Position numbers and translations under genes: made by a program
From: an uncultured archaeon
Lineage (GTDB): Archaea; Halobacteriota; Methanosarcinia; Methanosarcinales; Methanoperedenaceae
NCBI GenBank assembly: GCA_902386085.1
Contig: CABMIA010000017.1
Location: forward strand, 1-19,824
DNA length: 19,824 nucleotides
Direction: 5' to 3'
The notes under the pieces: model-generated
Database searches by the model: none
Told to the model about the DNA's origin: nothing
What the model saw: only the letters and a program-made list of their open reading frames with translations
In this document: positions 1 through 7,616 of the stretch, piece after piece
Layout of the letters: each line of letters starts with the position of its first letter
Numbering within the stretch: position 1 is the stretch's first letter

Positions 1-246
1 GGAATATTGATAAAAGAAAAGGTGAAGCCCTTATCGGAATTAAAAGCCTCTGACAAAGGGATCATCGTCAGCGTATTTGAAGAAGACACGAAAATGCTCC
101 AGTACCTTGCCTAGCTCGGATTGATCCCCGATGATTGCGTCAGCGTGGAAGAGGTTGCGCCCTTCGGAGGACCGTTGATCGTATGTGTCTCAGGTTCTCG
201 TTAAGCTCTAGGAAGGGAAGTTGCTTCAAAGATCAAGGTAAAATAG
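1..246 (+). pseudogene. DtxR/MntR-type regulator, C-terminal FeoA-like domain, two in-frame stops; 5' part outside window
   Basis: The frame beginning at base 1 is open to the left edge. It reads as a FeoA/SH3-like domain of the kind that ends DtxR-family metal-dependent repressors. Visible pieces are KPLSELKASDKGIIVSVF, then LGLIPDDCVSVEEV, then FGGPLIVCVSGSR, then ALGREVASKIKVK. The frame is broken by TAG at 112-114, within LA*LGL where the family usually has a residue such as Glu, Lys or Gln. It is broken again by TAA at 202-204, within SGSR*ALG where a Tyr is usual. After the second stop the frame still matches the family's normal C-terminal end and closes with TAG at 244-246, one base before the feoB start. 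No frameshift is needed, so the damage is two point nonsense changes, which suggests recent loss. A stand-alone FeoA is the alternative, but the tail after the TAA fits a DtxR C-terminus better. Assembly error cannot be excluded. Confidence 0.72.
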
Positions 247-247
247 A

Positions 248-2254
248 ATGCCGCTTTCATGCCATAGCGCCCTCAAGGAAATAAAGGGCAGCACTGATTT
301 TACGTTCGCGCTTGCCGGGAATCCGAATGTGGGAAAGTCCAGCATATTCAACCGTTTGACCGGAATGGGTGTGGTAACTGCAAACTATCCCGGGAAAACC
401 GTTGAACTGAACATGGCTGCAACATCTTTTAAAGACCTGCGCATAGGGATAATCGATCTTCCAGGGAGCTATGCCCTTGGCGCGGTGTCTGAAGACCAGT
501 GGGTCGCGCGCAGGGCGGTACTTGATACTCACCCTGATGTGGCAATAATGATCCTTGATGCCACGAACCTTGCCAGGAACCTTTACATGACGCTCCAGTT
601 CATCGACCTTGGCATACCTGTTGTGGCGGCCTTGAACCTGATAGACGAGGCAGAGAAAAGAAATATCATAATCGATTCAGGAAAACTTTCACTTCTCCTC
701 GGTGTTCCTGTGGTACCGACAATAGCTACAAGCGGACACGGCCTTGATGAACTCATTCAAACAGCCGTGAATGTCGCAAAAGAAAAAGCCGGAACCAGAT
801 ACAACCGGCATTACGGGGAAGATATCGAATCCGATATCAGAAAACTTGAGAATTTACTCTCATCTTACGATTTCGGGATAAACCCGAGAGCCCTGGCAAT
901 ACTGCTCCTCGAAGAGGATTCCGAATTCATAGAACTTGTAAACAAACACGAAATGGGAAAATCCATTCTTGATAGTGCAAAAAAAATAAGCCATGAGATT
1001 GAAAGAAAACACGGTGAGAAAACGCCGCTCCGAATGGCACGTGAAAGACACGGGCTTGCAGGCGCAATAGCCGCGCAGGTGCAGGGCGATGTCGCGCCCG
1101 TGAAATCGGATAGGTTCTGGGCATACACGACTTCACCGCTTACGGGAATACCTTTACTTCTCGGAGTCCTCGGGATAATTTTTGCGTTCATTTTTTACGG
1201 AGGGAACTGGCTTTCAACGTTACTGAGCGGTTCCTGGGCATCTTTCATATCCCCTGTAATCGACGCCGCAATATTCTATGTCTTTGGCGAAGGTCATACC
1301 GGCAAGATTCTTATCTGGGGTTTTGACGCAGGCATCCTGGCGGCGCTTGCAGTGGGAATACCCTACGTTCTCACGTTCTATTTCATGCTCGCCTTTCTTG
1401 AGGATTCGGGATACCTGAACTCAGTCGCCTTCCTGACAGACAGGTTGATGCATAAATTCGGGCTTCACGGCCGCGCCATAATCCCGCTTGTTGCGGGGGC
1501 AGGATGCAACGTGCCTGCGATCATAGGCACCCGTGTGCTTACTACGATGCGCGAACGGACAATAGCCAGTACGCTGATCACACTCATCCCGTGCAGCGCC
1601 CGCACTGCCGTCATCCTGGGCGCGGTCTCACTGTTCGTAGGCTGGAAACCTGCGGTTGCGATATACATCATTGTGCTGGGTCTTGTTTTTCTCGTAGGGA
1701 TCGGGCTGAACAGGGTCATGCCAGGCACCTCGACAGGGCTTGTCATGGAGATGTTCCCTTTCAGGGCGCCTCTCCTGTCAAATATCATCAAGAAAACCTG
1801 GTACAGGTTCAAGGATTTTGTGTTCGTGGCTTTCCCGATAGTGCTTGTGGGTTCCCTTGTTCTAGGCGCCCTTTATGAGACAGGCTATCTGTGGAAACTT
1901 TCATCGCCGCTATCCCCTGTGGTCGAGGGATGGCTCGGGCTTCCCGCTGTGGCAGGACTGACGCTGATATTTGCCGTGCTCAGGAAAGAACTCGCACTCC
2001 AGTTGCTTGTCACCCTTGCTGTTGTTATGTACGGCGGCGGGGCAAAGAACCTCCTCCTGTTCATGGCCCCTGCGCAATTATTCATCTATGCGCTAGTGAA
2101 TACGATTTATATCCCGTGCGCTGCCACGATTGCCGTTCTTGGAAGGGAACTTGGCTGGAAACGTGCAGGAGGCATTATGGCGTTCACGATATCTCTTGCG
2201 ATAATTACGGGCGGAATCGCTTTCAGGTTCATCGAATACTTCCACCTTTTATAA
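248..2254 (+). CDS. feoB: Ferrous iron transport protein B (FeoB), GTPase-coupled Fe(II) permease
   Basis: This is a 668-residue inner-membrane Fe(II) importer with an N-terminal G domain. The G1 loop GNPNVGKS lies at residues 24-31, the TANYPGKT switch region follows near 44-51, and G3 DLPG is at 70-73. The G4 position has NLID at 130-133 instead of the common NKMD; NLID variants are frequent in FeoB. A G5-like TSGHG lies at 161-165. A linker of about 120 residues leads to a membrane region starting near residue 298 with many hydrophobic segments. It contains the paired Gate-type elements, including GAGCNVPAI and IPCAATIAVLG. Length is normal for FeoB. The ATG lies one base after the stop of the broken DtxR/FeoA-like frame, so the two were probably co-transcribed. 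The Cys-rich gene at 2260 follows after 5 nt. Confidence 0.97.
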   Translation: MPLSCHSALKEIKGSTDFTFALAGNPNVGKSSIFNRLTGMGVVTANYPGKTVELNMAATSFKDLRIGIIDLPGSYALGAVSEDQWVARRAVLDTHPDVAIMILDATNLARNLYMTLQFIDLGIPVVAALNLIDEAEKRNIIIDSGKLSLLLGVPVVPTIATSGHGLDELIQTAVNVAKEKAGTRYNRHYGEDIESDIRKLENLLSSYDFGINPRALAILLLEEDSEFIELVNKHEMGKSILDSAKKISHEIERKHGEKTPLRMARERHGLAGAIAAQVQGDVAPVKSDRFWAYTTSPLTGIPLLLGVLGIIFAFIFYGGNWLSTLLSGSWASFISPVIDAAIFYVFGEGHTGKILIWGFDAGILAALAVGIPYVLTFYFMLAFLEDSGYLNSVAFLTDRLMHKFGLHGRAIIPLVAGAGCNVPAIIGTRVLTTMRERTIASTLITLIPCSARTAVILGAVSLFVGWKPAVAIYIIVLGLVFLVGIGLNRVMPGTSTGLVMEMFPFRAPLLSNIIKKTWYRFKDFVFVAFPIVLVGSLVLGALYETGYLWKLSSPLSPVVEGWLGLPAVAGLTLIFAVLRKELALQLLVTLAVVMYGGGAKNLLLFMAPAQLFIYALVNTIYIPCAATIAVLGRELGWKRAGGIMAFTISLAIITGGIAFRFIEYFHLL

Positions 2255-2259
2255 ACTTT

Positions 2260-2394
2260 ATGAAAACACAATGCCCGCTTTGCGGATTCACATTTAATGC
2301 TGGAGAAAATGAGACCTGCAAAGCCTGCCCTCATTTCATGAGATGCCACCTGATACTTTGTCCCAACTGCGGCCACGAGTTTCCAGAAGGTTAA
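2260..2394 (+). CDS. Small zinc-ribbon protein downstream of FeoB
   Basis: This 44-residue protein starts at an ATG 5 nt after the feoB stop, in a different frame from feoB. It contains seven cysteines: CPLC near the N-terminus (C5, C8), CKAC (C20, C23), C29 next to H30, and CPNC near the C-terminus (C34, C37) followed by GHEF. The paired CxxC motifs indicate a zinc ribbon or rubredoxin-like fold. There are no membrane segments. No strong ribosome-binding site is visible, so translation is probably coupled to feoB. Small Cys-rich proteins are often found beside feoB, and a role in FeoB assembly, metal handling or regulation is plausible. That role is inferred from position only. Confidence 0.75.
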   Translation: MKTQCPLCGFTFNAGENETCKACPHFMRCHLILCPNCGHEFPEG

Positions 2395-2439
2395 TCCCAT
2401 GCAACCCCTAATTCCAAGATGAAACATGAATAGCCGTGC

Positions 2440-3162
2440 TCATGGAGTCGCTGATAAATCTCCGGGAGACGATAGCACGATGCCCCCGGGACCTATTTCA
2501 TAGGTTAGGAGCTGTATAGGTGTTTTAGTATTCCTCATCTTAACGATATCCATGACCCTCTCCCTTCGGTCTGTGTACGGATTCTCCCTCTTCATAAGCT
2601 GGATTGCGCCGTATGTTGAGAAAAGCGCTATGTCATTGAACTCCTTTGAGGTCACGCTATCGAATATCACCATTGCTGTTATACCCATATTGGCAAGGCT
2701 GTGGACAAGAAGATCAAACCTGTCCCGGAATTCAAACGGTGTGAGGTTTCCTGCATGTGTACCCAGGCTGTCTATGACGAGCACGCGTGTGCCTTCAGGC
2801 AAATGTTCGGTCAGTTCCGAAAAGTTCCCTTTTACGGCATCCATTTTAATACTTAATGCAGTTTCTATCTCCATTGCCCTGTTCCCGGCTAATTCCGTGA
2901 ATGCCAAAAGACCCCTCTTCTCCAAACTTTCAATCTCCCAGCCGAATGAGCTTCCCTGCAGGCGCAGATCGGCTGCATTTTCTTCTGTTGAAACATATCT
3001 CGTTTTCAGCCCCAGGACGCAACAGGAGTGTGCGAATTGCAACCCGAAAATAGTTTTACCCGTGCCCGGATCCCCGGTAACAAGAACTGTCTTGCCAGCG
3101 GGGAAGCCGCCGAGGATCTTATCAAGTTCAAATATACCTGTCTTAATTCTTTCTAACGTCAT
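2440..3162 (-). CDS. KaiC-like RecA-superfamily ATPase, single domain
   Basis: This is a 240-residue single-domain KaiC/RadA-type ATPase. Walker A GDPGTGKT lies at residues 30-37. A KaiC-type pair of acidic residues in STEEN lies at 58-62. Walker B RVLVID is at 126-131, and the C-terminal MDIVKMRNTKTP resembles the KaiC segment that contacts nucleotide across the subunit interface. Cyanobacterial KaiC has two such domains; this one has a single domain, like many archaeal KaiC-domain proteins, which often form hexamers. It is the last gene of the signalling operon. A strong ribosome-binding sequence, GGAGGAG, lies in the 15-nt gap just before its ATG. It is probably an ATP-dependent effector or scaffold responding to the upstream receiver proteins. 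The target is not visible. RadA recombinase is excluded because the N-terminal helix-hairpin-helix domain is absent. Confidence 0.88.
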   Translation of the reverse strand: MTLERIKTGIFELDKILGGFPAGKTVLVTGDPGTGKTIFGLQFAHSCCVLGLKTRYVSTEENAADLRLQGSSFGWEIESLEKRGLLAFTELAGNRAMEIETALSIKMDAVKGNFSELTEHLPEGTRVLVIDSLGTHAGNLTPFEFRDRFDLLVHSLANMGITAMVIFDSVTSKEFNDIALFSTYGAIQLMKRENPYTDRRERVMDIVKMRNTKTPIQLLTYEIGPGGIVLSSPGDLSATP

Positions 3163-3177
3163 GCTCCTCCATAATTT

Positions 3178-4455
3178 TTAATCACCTTCAGATATAACGT
3201 GAATTTCAAATACGCATGTTTTTGAACCGTTTGCTATGCTGGAGCCCTGGGCGGCCGCACCTTTAAAGGATGTCCATGTGAAGCTTCGCATTACCAGTGT
3301 CCGGCAGACAAGGCAGAATATCGGATTACCGCTTGCTTCCCCCTTCCAGGGACAGTTTAATAATTCAAGGGTACATTTATTCCCTGGATATGATTTTACT
3401 GTCCTGATGCCAAGGTTGGAGAATAACCCCAAGAGCCACATCATGTAAGCGTCAAGCGTCTCCTGTGAGTGTTCAATAGCGAGGTTCCCGTTTCTCCAAC
3501 CTGGATGCCGCTTCATCTCTTCCTCAAACCTTGGCCTTATGTTCTCCTCAAAGCGCTTGGCAAAGTTTTTAACAAGAATATTCCTCACCTGGGATGGAAC
3601 ACCTGATGCGAAGACGGGCAGTGCACTTACAACAAAACCGTACAGTTCTGCCCTTGCTTTCTCTTTTAAAATTTCCTCAGCTTTTTTGCGCTCGGTGATG
3701 TCGCGAATGATGGCGCTATAAAATCTTTCTTCTTCCGTTTTCCATGTCGCAATTGAAATCTCTATTGCAAATTCAGTACCATCCTTCCTTAAGCCCCGCG
3801 ACTCGATAATTTTTCGGCCTGACTTGCCTGTTGAACCTGCGCCCTCAGATTTCTTTTGATGTTCGTTTATGAACCTTTCATGAATAATATGCGTGATCGG
3901 CCTGCCCGTCATTTCCTCCCCAGTGTAGCCAAATATTTCTTTGGCTCCTTTATTCCATGAGATAATATTACCGGCGCTATCTGTTAAAATAATTGCATCA
4001 TTGGCAGACTGCACTACTGAACGGAACCTGAGTTCAGATTCTTTCAGGGCCTTTTGGGCTTTTGCATGTTCGATTTTTTCTTTGACCTCAGACAATGCCC
4101 GCCGCACCGCAGGCACAAGGCGCGACATCCGGTCCTTAATAACATAATCGGTTGCGCCGCTCTTGAGAGATTCAATCGCAAAATCCTCCCCGATAGTCCC
4201 TGAAACAAAAATGAATGGCACATCAGAGTGATTTTCTTTTACGATTTTCAGAGCAGAACAGCCGTCAAACGAGGGAAGAGTATAATCGGCCAGGACGATA
4301 TCAGGCTCGAAACCGAAAAGCTCTTTCTGGAAATTTTCCTTTGTTTTTACGCGTTTTGACTTGAATTCAATGTCGGCCTTGCGCAATTCACGCTCCATCA
4401 ACTCGGCATCTGAATCATCATCTTCAAGTATCAGTATGCGAAGTTGTTTGTTCAT
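3178..4455 (-). CDS. Response regulator with REC, PAS and MetOD1-like C-terminal domain
   Basis: This 425-residue soluble protein has three parts. A receiver domain spans residues 5-120, with acidic pocket EDDD at 11-14, phospho-acceptor D57 in VLADY and conserved K107. A PAS domain spans about 140-260; it begins ELRFRSVVQSANDAI and ends in the PAC signature RDITERKKAEE. The C-terminal region of about 160 residues resembles the methanogen output domain MetOD1, with cysteines at 361, 368, 381, 384 and 414; C381 and C384 form a CxxC. There is no kinase core and no DNA-binding helix-turn-helix. The cysteine-rich output could bind metal or respond to redox, but this is inference. The gene follows the small receiver by 32 nt and precedes the KaiC-like gene by 15 nt. 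The REC and PAS calls are firm; the MetOD1 assignment is by pattern memory. Confidence 0.88.
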   Translation of the reverse strand: MNKQLRILILEDDDSDAELMERELRKADIEFKSKRVKTKENFQKELFGFEPDIVLADYTLPSFDGCSALKIVKENHSDVPFIFVSGTIGEDFAIESLKSGATDYVIKDRMSRLVPAVRRALSEVKEKIEHAKAQKALKESELRFRSVVQSANDAIILTDSAGNIISWNKGAKEIFGYTGEEMTGRPITHIIHERFINEHQKKSEGAGSTGKSGRKIIESRGLRKDGTEFAIEISIATWKTEEERFYSAIIRDITERKKAEEILKEKARAELYGFVVSALPVFASGVPSQVRNILVKNFAKRFEENIRPRFEEEMKRHPGWRNGNLAIEHSQETLDAYMMWLLGLFSNLGIRTVKSYPGNKCTLELLNCPWKGEASGNPIFCLVCRTLVMRSFTWTSFKGAAAQGSSIANGSKTCVFEIHVISEGD

Positions 4456-4487
4456 AAATTCTTATCGAGCTTCCCGGCCATGCGGCT

Positions 4488-4931
4488 TCATTGAGGTTGT
4501 TTATTCAATAACATCCAGTACATTCCCAGTTGTGCGACAGCCTGGACGAACTTATCAAAATCTACAGTCTTGACGATGTAACTATTGACCCCAAGCTTGT
4601 AGCTCTCCACCATATCACGTTCTTCGTGTGATGATGTCAACACGACAATCGGTATCGTCCTTGTCCGCTCATCCGATTTGACCTTTTGCAGAACTTCAAG
4701 CCCGTCCACTTTGGGAAGCTTCAGGTCAAGGAATATCACCTTCGGCTTGCTCCCGATGTTCCGCCCGGCATAAGCGCCCGTGGCAAAAATATATTCAAGC
4801 GCATCGGCCCCATCTTTCACCAGATGTATTTTGTTCGCCAGGTTATGTTTCTTCAACGCGCGGAGCGCAAGTTCCGCATCGCTTGGATTATCCTCAACAA
4901 GAAGGATTTCAACTTCGCTAATATTTGTCAT
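4488..4931 (-). CDS. Stand-alone receiver (CheY/Rcp1-like response regulator)
   Basis: This is a 147-residue single receiver domain. The acidic pair is E13-D14 in LLVEDNPSD, the phospho-acceptor is D69 in FLDLKLP, T99 lies in VVLTSS, and the conserved lysine K121 lies in SYIVK. The loop after this lysine normally has a cis-proline; here it is Thr (KT). The extra stretch [14 protein letters not shown] and the C-terminal WMLLNKQP are typical of Rcp1-type receivers paired with phytochrome-like or PAS kinases. No output domain is present, so it would act by protein-protein contact or as a phosphorelay shuttle. Its start overlaps the 3' end of the histidine kinase gene by 14 nt, so the two are translationally coupled and almost certainly form a cognate pair. 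Confidence 0.95.
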   Translation of the reverse strand: MTNISEVEILLVEDNPSDAELALRALKKHNLANKIHLVKDGADALEYIFATGAYAGRNIGSKPKVIFLDLKLPKVDGLEVLQKVKSDERTRTIPIVVLTSSHEERDMVESYKLGVNSYIVKTVDFDKFVQAVAQLGMYWMLLNKQPQ

Positions 4932-6360
4932 TTCTTATTCCTCCATCTGAAAGTGTAAAATAGAATACCGCCCCTTCGTTAAGTTTCCCTTCAGCCCATA
5001 CCTTCCCGCCATGCCTGTGGATGATGCGCTGGACAATGGCAAGCCCGACACCAGTCCCTTCGAATTCTTCTGCGCTATGCAGCCTCTGGAAAACCCCGAA
5101 CAATTTATTTATATACTGCATATCAAATCCTACACCGTTATCTTTGACGTAATAGGCATGTTCATTCCCCTCGATCTTTTCTCCAATCTCAATAACCGCT
5201 TTCTCTTTAGGCCGGGTGAATTTGATGGCATTGGACAGGAGATTAACAAAGACCTGTCGTATCATGGACCTGTCGCCATGGGCAGGCGGAAGTGTATTTA
5301 TATCAAGCTGTACCGTCCTCTCAGGCGCTGCAGCTTTAAGTTCGTCAAATACCTCTTTTGCAAGCTTACCCATGTCTATTTCAGATATTTCCATCTGTTT
5401 GCGCCCCAGACGGGAAAGCGTGAGAAGATCATCGATAAGCTGCCCCATTTTTTGAGTATTATCCCGGATGATATTCAGATATCGCTTACCTTCATCATCG
5501 ACTTTCTCGGTGTAATCTTCAAGAATTACACGGGAAAAACCATCGATTGCCCGCAGCGGCGCCCGAAGGTCATGGGAAACCGAGTAGCTGAACGCTTCAA
5601 GTTCTTTGTTGGCGGTTTCCAGTTGCTTTGTGCGCTTGATGAGTTCATTCTCGGCGCGCTTACGCTCCGCAAGTTGCTGCTTTGCATCCTCATACAATCT
5701 TCTGTTCTCCTCGCTGCGGTGGAGGAGTTCATGCGATGCGTTTCGTACAAATGCGAATAACGAACCATAAAGGATAAGGAACCCGATACCGATGCTGCCC
5801 CATACGAAGTTACGTATCTCGGCAATACGGGGCTCAAGGACATCCATATCCTGGTAGATCTCATATGCTCCAACCACCCCGGTTGAGTCCCTGGGCAAAA
5901 GAGGGACGATCACTTCGAAAAGCCTGCCAAAGCGCTGGCGTTCTTCTACGTTTTCTTCTTTCTCAGGGGAGATGACCATCACAGTTTTGCCCCCAAGAGC
6001 GTCTTTCAGGTTTTCATCTTCAGGGAAACTCTGCCCCACCTGCTCTTTTTCATCCGAGTACACAAGCAAACCGTCACGGTTCCATATTTTAACCCGGACA
6101 ATATGCTTGTTGAGGACATTCTGTCTTATCAGGGCATCTATCTGTTCATACCTGGCTGGATCAAGGGGACCTGTGAGATCTGCCTGGAGCATCTTCTGAT
6201 CAAGAATGGTAGCGACCTGGTCAGCGGTATTCTCAGCCGCCTGCCGAAGCGCATTTTGTTCCATCTGCTGCTGGATGCCCCATCCCAGGGCGAGGGCGAC
6301 GGCAGCGGTGATCAGAAGGCTGATTACGGTGAATTTACTTAAAAGACTGAGTTTTGACAT
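4918..6360 (-). CDS. Membrane-bound sensor histidine kinase
   Basis: This 480-residue kinase has a transmembrane segment at about residues 8-29 and an external region at about 30-183. The external region has a Cache-like pattern around [21 protein letters not shown] second transmembrane segment lies at about 185-206 and a coiled coil at about 210-258. The HisKA phospho-acceptor is H263 in [14 protein letters not shown]. The ATP-binding domain has the N box NLLSNAIK (373-380), G1 DNGVGFD (407-413) and G2 GTGVGL (435-440). No HAMP domain is evident between the second membrane segment and the coiled coil. The external domain probably senses a small solute; the ligand is not visible. It is the first gene of a four-gene operon and overlaps the receiver gene by 14 nt. 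A GGAAG ribosome-binding sequence precedes the ATG on this strand, with a TATA-like element further upstream. Confidence 0.95.
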   Translation of the reverse strand: MSKLSLLSKFTVISLLITAAVALALGWGIQQQMEQNALRQAAENTADQVATILDQKMLQADLTGPLDPARYEQIDALIRQNVLNKHIVRVKIWNRDGLLVYSDEKEQVGQSFPEDENLKDALGGKTVMVISPEKEENVEERQRFGRLFEVIVPLLPRDSTGVVGAYEIYQDMDVLEPRIAEIRNFVWGSIGIGFLILYGSLFAFVRNASHELLHRSEENRRLYEDAKQQLAERKRAENELIKRTKQLETANKELEAFSYSVSHDLRAPLRAIDGFSRVILEDYTEKVDDEGKRYLNIIRDNTQKMGQLIDDLLTLSRLGRKQMEISEIDMGKLAKEVFDELKAAAPERTVQLDINTLPPAHGDRSMIRQVFVNLLSNAIKFTRPKEKAVIEIGEKIEGNEHAYYVKDNGVGFDMQYINKLFGVFQRLHSAEEFEGTGVGLAIVQRIIHRHGGKVWAEGKLNEGAVFYFTLSDGGIRNDKY

Positions 6361-6398
6361 ATTTTACTTCCAGTAGGCATAATAATCGATTGGTTCAC

Positions 6399-6414
6399 CT
6401 GGATATAAACAGAG
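6399..6414 (-). promoter_or_regulatory. TATA-like promoter element of the histidine kinase operon
   Basis: Read on the minus strand, this stretch contains GTTTATATCC, a TATA-box-like sequence. It lies about 40-50 nt upstream of the kinase ATG. This fits an archaeal promoter with a short leader. It is supported only by sequence similarity to the consensus and by position. Confidence 0.45.
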
Positions 6415-6451
6415 TTGTGAAAAATGTGTGAAGTTCCGTAAAGTATTTATC

Positions 6452-6461
6452 GTCAATTGAC
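6452..6461. promoter_or_regulatory. 10-bp perfect palindrome GTCAATTGAC, candidate operator
   Basis: GTCAATTGAC is its own reverse complement. It lies in AT-rich DNA between the divergent kinase operon and the methyltransferase-like gene, upstream of the kinase TATA-like element. A dimeric repressor or activator could bind here. No matching second copy was seen in the window. Confidence 0.35.
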
Positions 6462-6473
6462 TTATTTTAATAA

Positions 6474-6541
6474 GGCAAAAGCCGAAAAATCCAATTTCCT
6501 CCTCAAAACCCGTCAACGATTCTTTTCTTCCGGCTTTTGCC
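6474..6541. repeat. Perfect 11-bp inverted repeat in a divergent promoter region
   Basis: GGCAAAAGCCG at 6474-6484 is the exact reverse complement of CGGCTTTTGCC at 6531-6541. The two are separated by 46 nt. Each arm is itself a small dyad, GGC-AAAA-GCC or GGC-TTTT-GCC. The pair lies between the two divergent genes, upstream of both likely promoters, so paired operator sites joined by DNA looping are plausible. If transcribed, the repeat could also form a stem with a long loop. Confidence 0.6.
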
Positions 6542-6599
6542 ACTCAATATCCTAAAGAGTTCACGAAAGGTATTTAGTATCAACCAAAAATATGCCGCT

Positions 6600-7616
6600 A
6601 TGAAATGTCCCACATGTGACGGTGATTGCGTACAACCTGCTGAAAAGGTACTTGATGAGATATACGGGATGTACATGGCATGTCGCACATGTCCGACCGA
6701 TCCCGTGTTCAATAAAGGGTCTCCATTTCGGGAAAAGTTCGATAAAGAAACAGGACGCTGCATGAAGTGTGGTAAAAGGCACCTTGATTATGTGATCGGG
6801 CATGTCCTGACCTTGCTGAAAGACATCAGGTTTTACCCGGTTGATGCATCACTCAGGGAAGTCGGAACGCCTCTCATCGCCTTCGGATTCCATGTACCCT
6901 ATCCTCCAAGACTTGGAAGTAAAAGCCTGGTTCTTATCATGGATTCTGTCACGAAAGACATAGCTGATAAAATAATTGCAGGTGTGCCTGAGATCAGGGG
7001 AGTGATAAAAAGGTCAGGTTCACAGACGCAAAGTGTCGGGATTCTTGATACAGGCAGCACCCCTCATTTATATGATCTGCTTTCAGGATGCGATATGCGA
7101 TGCGACGTCATTTCCGCCTCTTTTGGCGAACTCTGTATCTACAGGAACCAGTCCAGGATACACATCGAATTCAATAACACGAAGATCGGAAAAATAGAAG
7201 AGTTATACCTTAAAGGAGAACTGGATAATACCTCGGTCATTGATGGTTTCTGCGGTCCGGGGACGCTTGGGCTGTTAAGTGCTATTGGAGGCGCGGGGAA
7301 AGTTATACTTAACGATGCATGGCTTCCGGCAGTCGAGAATACTATTTTGAACATCAAAATAAATTCAGGCATTCTGGGAATAAACCTCGATTTCCAAAAG
7401 CAGGATCATATAAAAAATCTAGTAGGCGATGAACCTGTGCTAATGGCTAAAGCCAGCGGCAGGGCAGAACTCCTGGTGTATCACGGCGATATAAGAAAAC
7501 TTGGCAGGGTGGCCAAAGATGGCGATATTTGTCTTATCGACACATTTCCTTCCGTGAACCCTGCCGAATATTTATCGGTATGCAGGGACATTGCAAAAAA
7601 GGTTGTTATAATTTAG
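6600..7616 (+). CDS. Class I SAM-dependent methyltransferase-like protein with Cys-rich N-terminus
   Basis: From the ATG at 6600 this is a 338-residue protein. The N-terminus has likely zinc-binding cysteines: C3, C6 and C10 in CPTCDGDC, C28 and C31 in CRTC, and C54 and C57 in CMKC followed by GKRH. The C-terminal half has a Rossmann-type SAM-binding signature: motif I IDGFCGPGTLGL (about 214-225), followed by KVILND with acidic D239 and then ENTILNIKINSG. A late motif IDTFP lies at 313-317. This arrangement recalls Trm5/Met-10-type methyltransferases, but the usual NPPY-type target motif is not seen, so the substrate is unknown. A TTG 63 nt upstream in frame is possible, but it sits inside the inverted repeat and adds nothing that looks conserved. 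The end overlaps the convergent RHH gene by 4 nt. Confidence 0.72.
   Translation: MKCPTCDGDCVQPAEKVLDEIYGMYMACRTCPTDPVFNKGSPFREKFDKETGRCMKCGKRHLDYVIGHVLTLLKDIRFYPVDASLREVGTPLIAFGFHVPYPPRLGSKSLVLIMDSVTKDIADKIIAGVPEIRGVIKRSGSQTQSVGILDTGSTPHLYDLLSGCDMRCDVISASFGELCIYRNQSRIHIEFNNTKIGKIEELYLKGELDNTSVIDGFCGPGTLGLLSAIGGAGKVILNDAWLPAVENTILNIKINSGILGINLDFQKQDHIKNLVGDEPVLMAKASGRAELLVYHGDIRKLGRVAKDGDICLIDTFPSVNPAEYLSVCRDIAKKVVII

Noticed and set aside
112..114. TAG read as pyrrolysine in the FeoA-like domain
   Set aside because: A TAA interrupts the same frame at 202-204 and cannot be explained that way, and a regulator is not a known pyrrolysine protein. Decay is simpler.
1891..2394. Long plus-strand frame of 167 codons covering the end of feoB and the Cys-rich gene
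   Set aside because: The first 120 codons lie under conserved feoB membrane sequence. Only the part from the ATG at 2260 looks like a real protein.
5011..5760. Open frame of 249 codons on the plus strand inside the histidine kinase gene
   Set aside because: It is antisense to HisKA and ATPase motifs that are clearly coding on the minus strand, and its translation shows no domain pattern.
6537..6599. Upstream TTG start adding 21 residues to the methyltransferase-like protein
   Set aside because: It lies inside the perfect inverted repeat and promoter-like DNA. The Cys-rich motif begins directly after the ATG at 6600.
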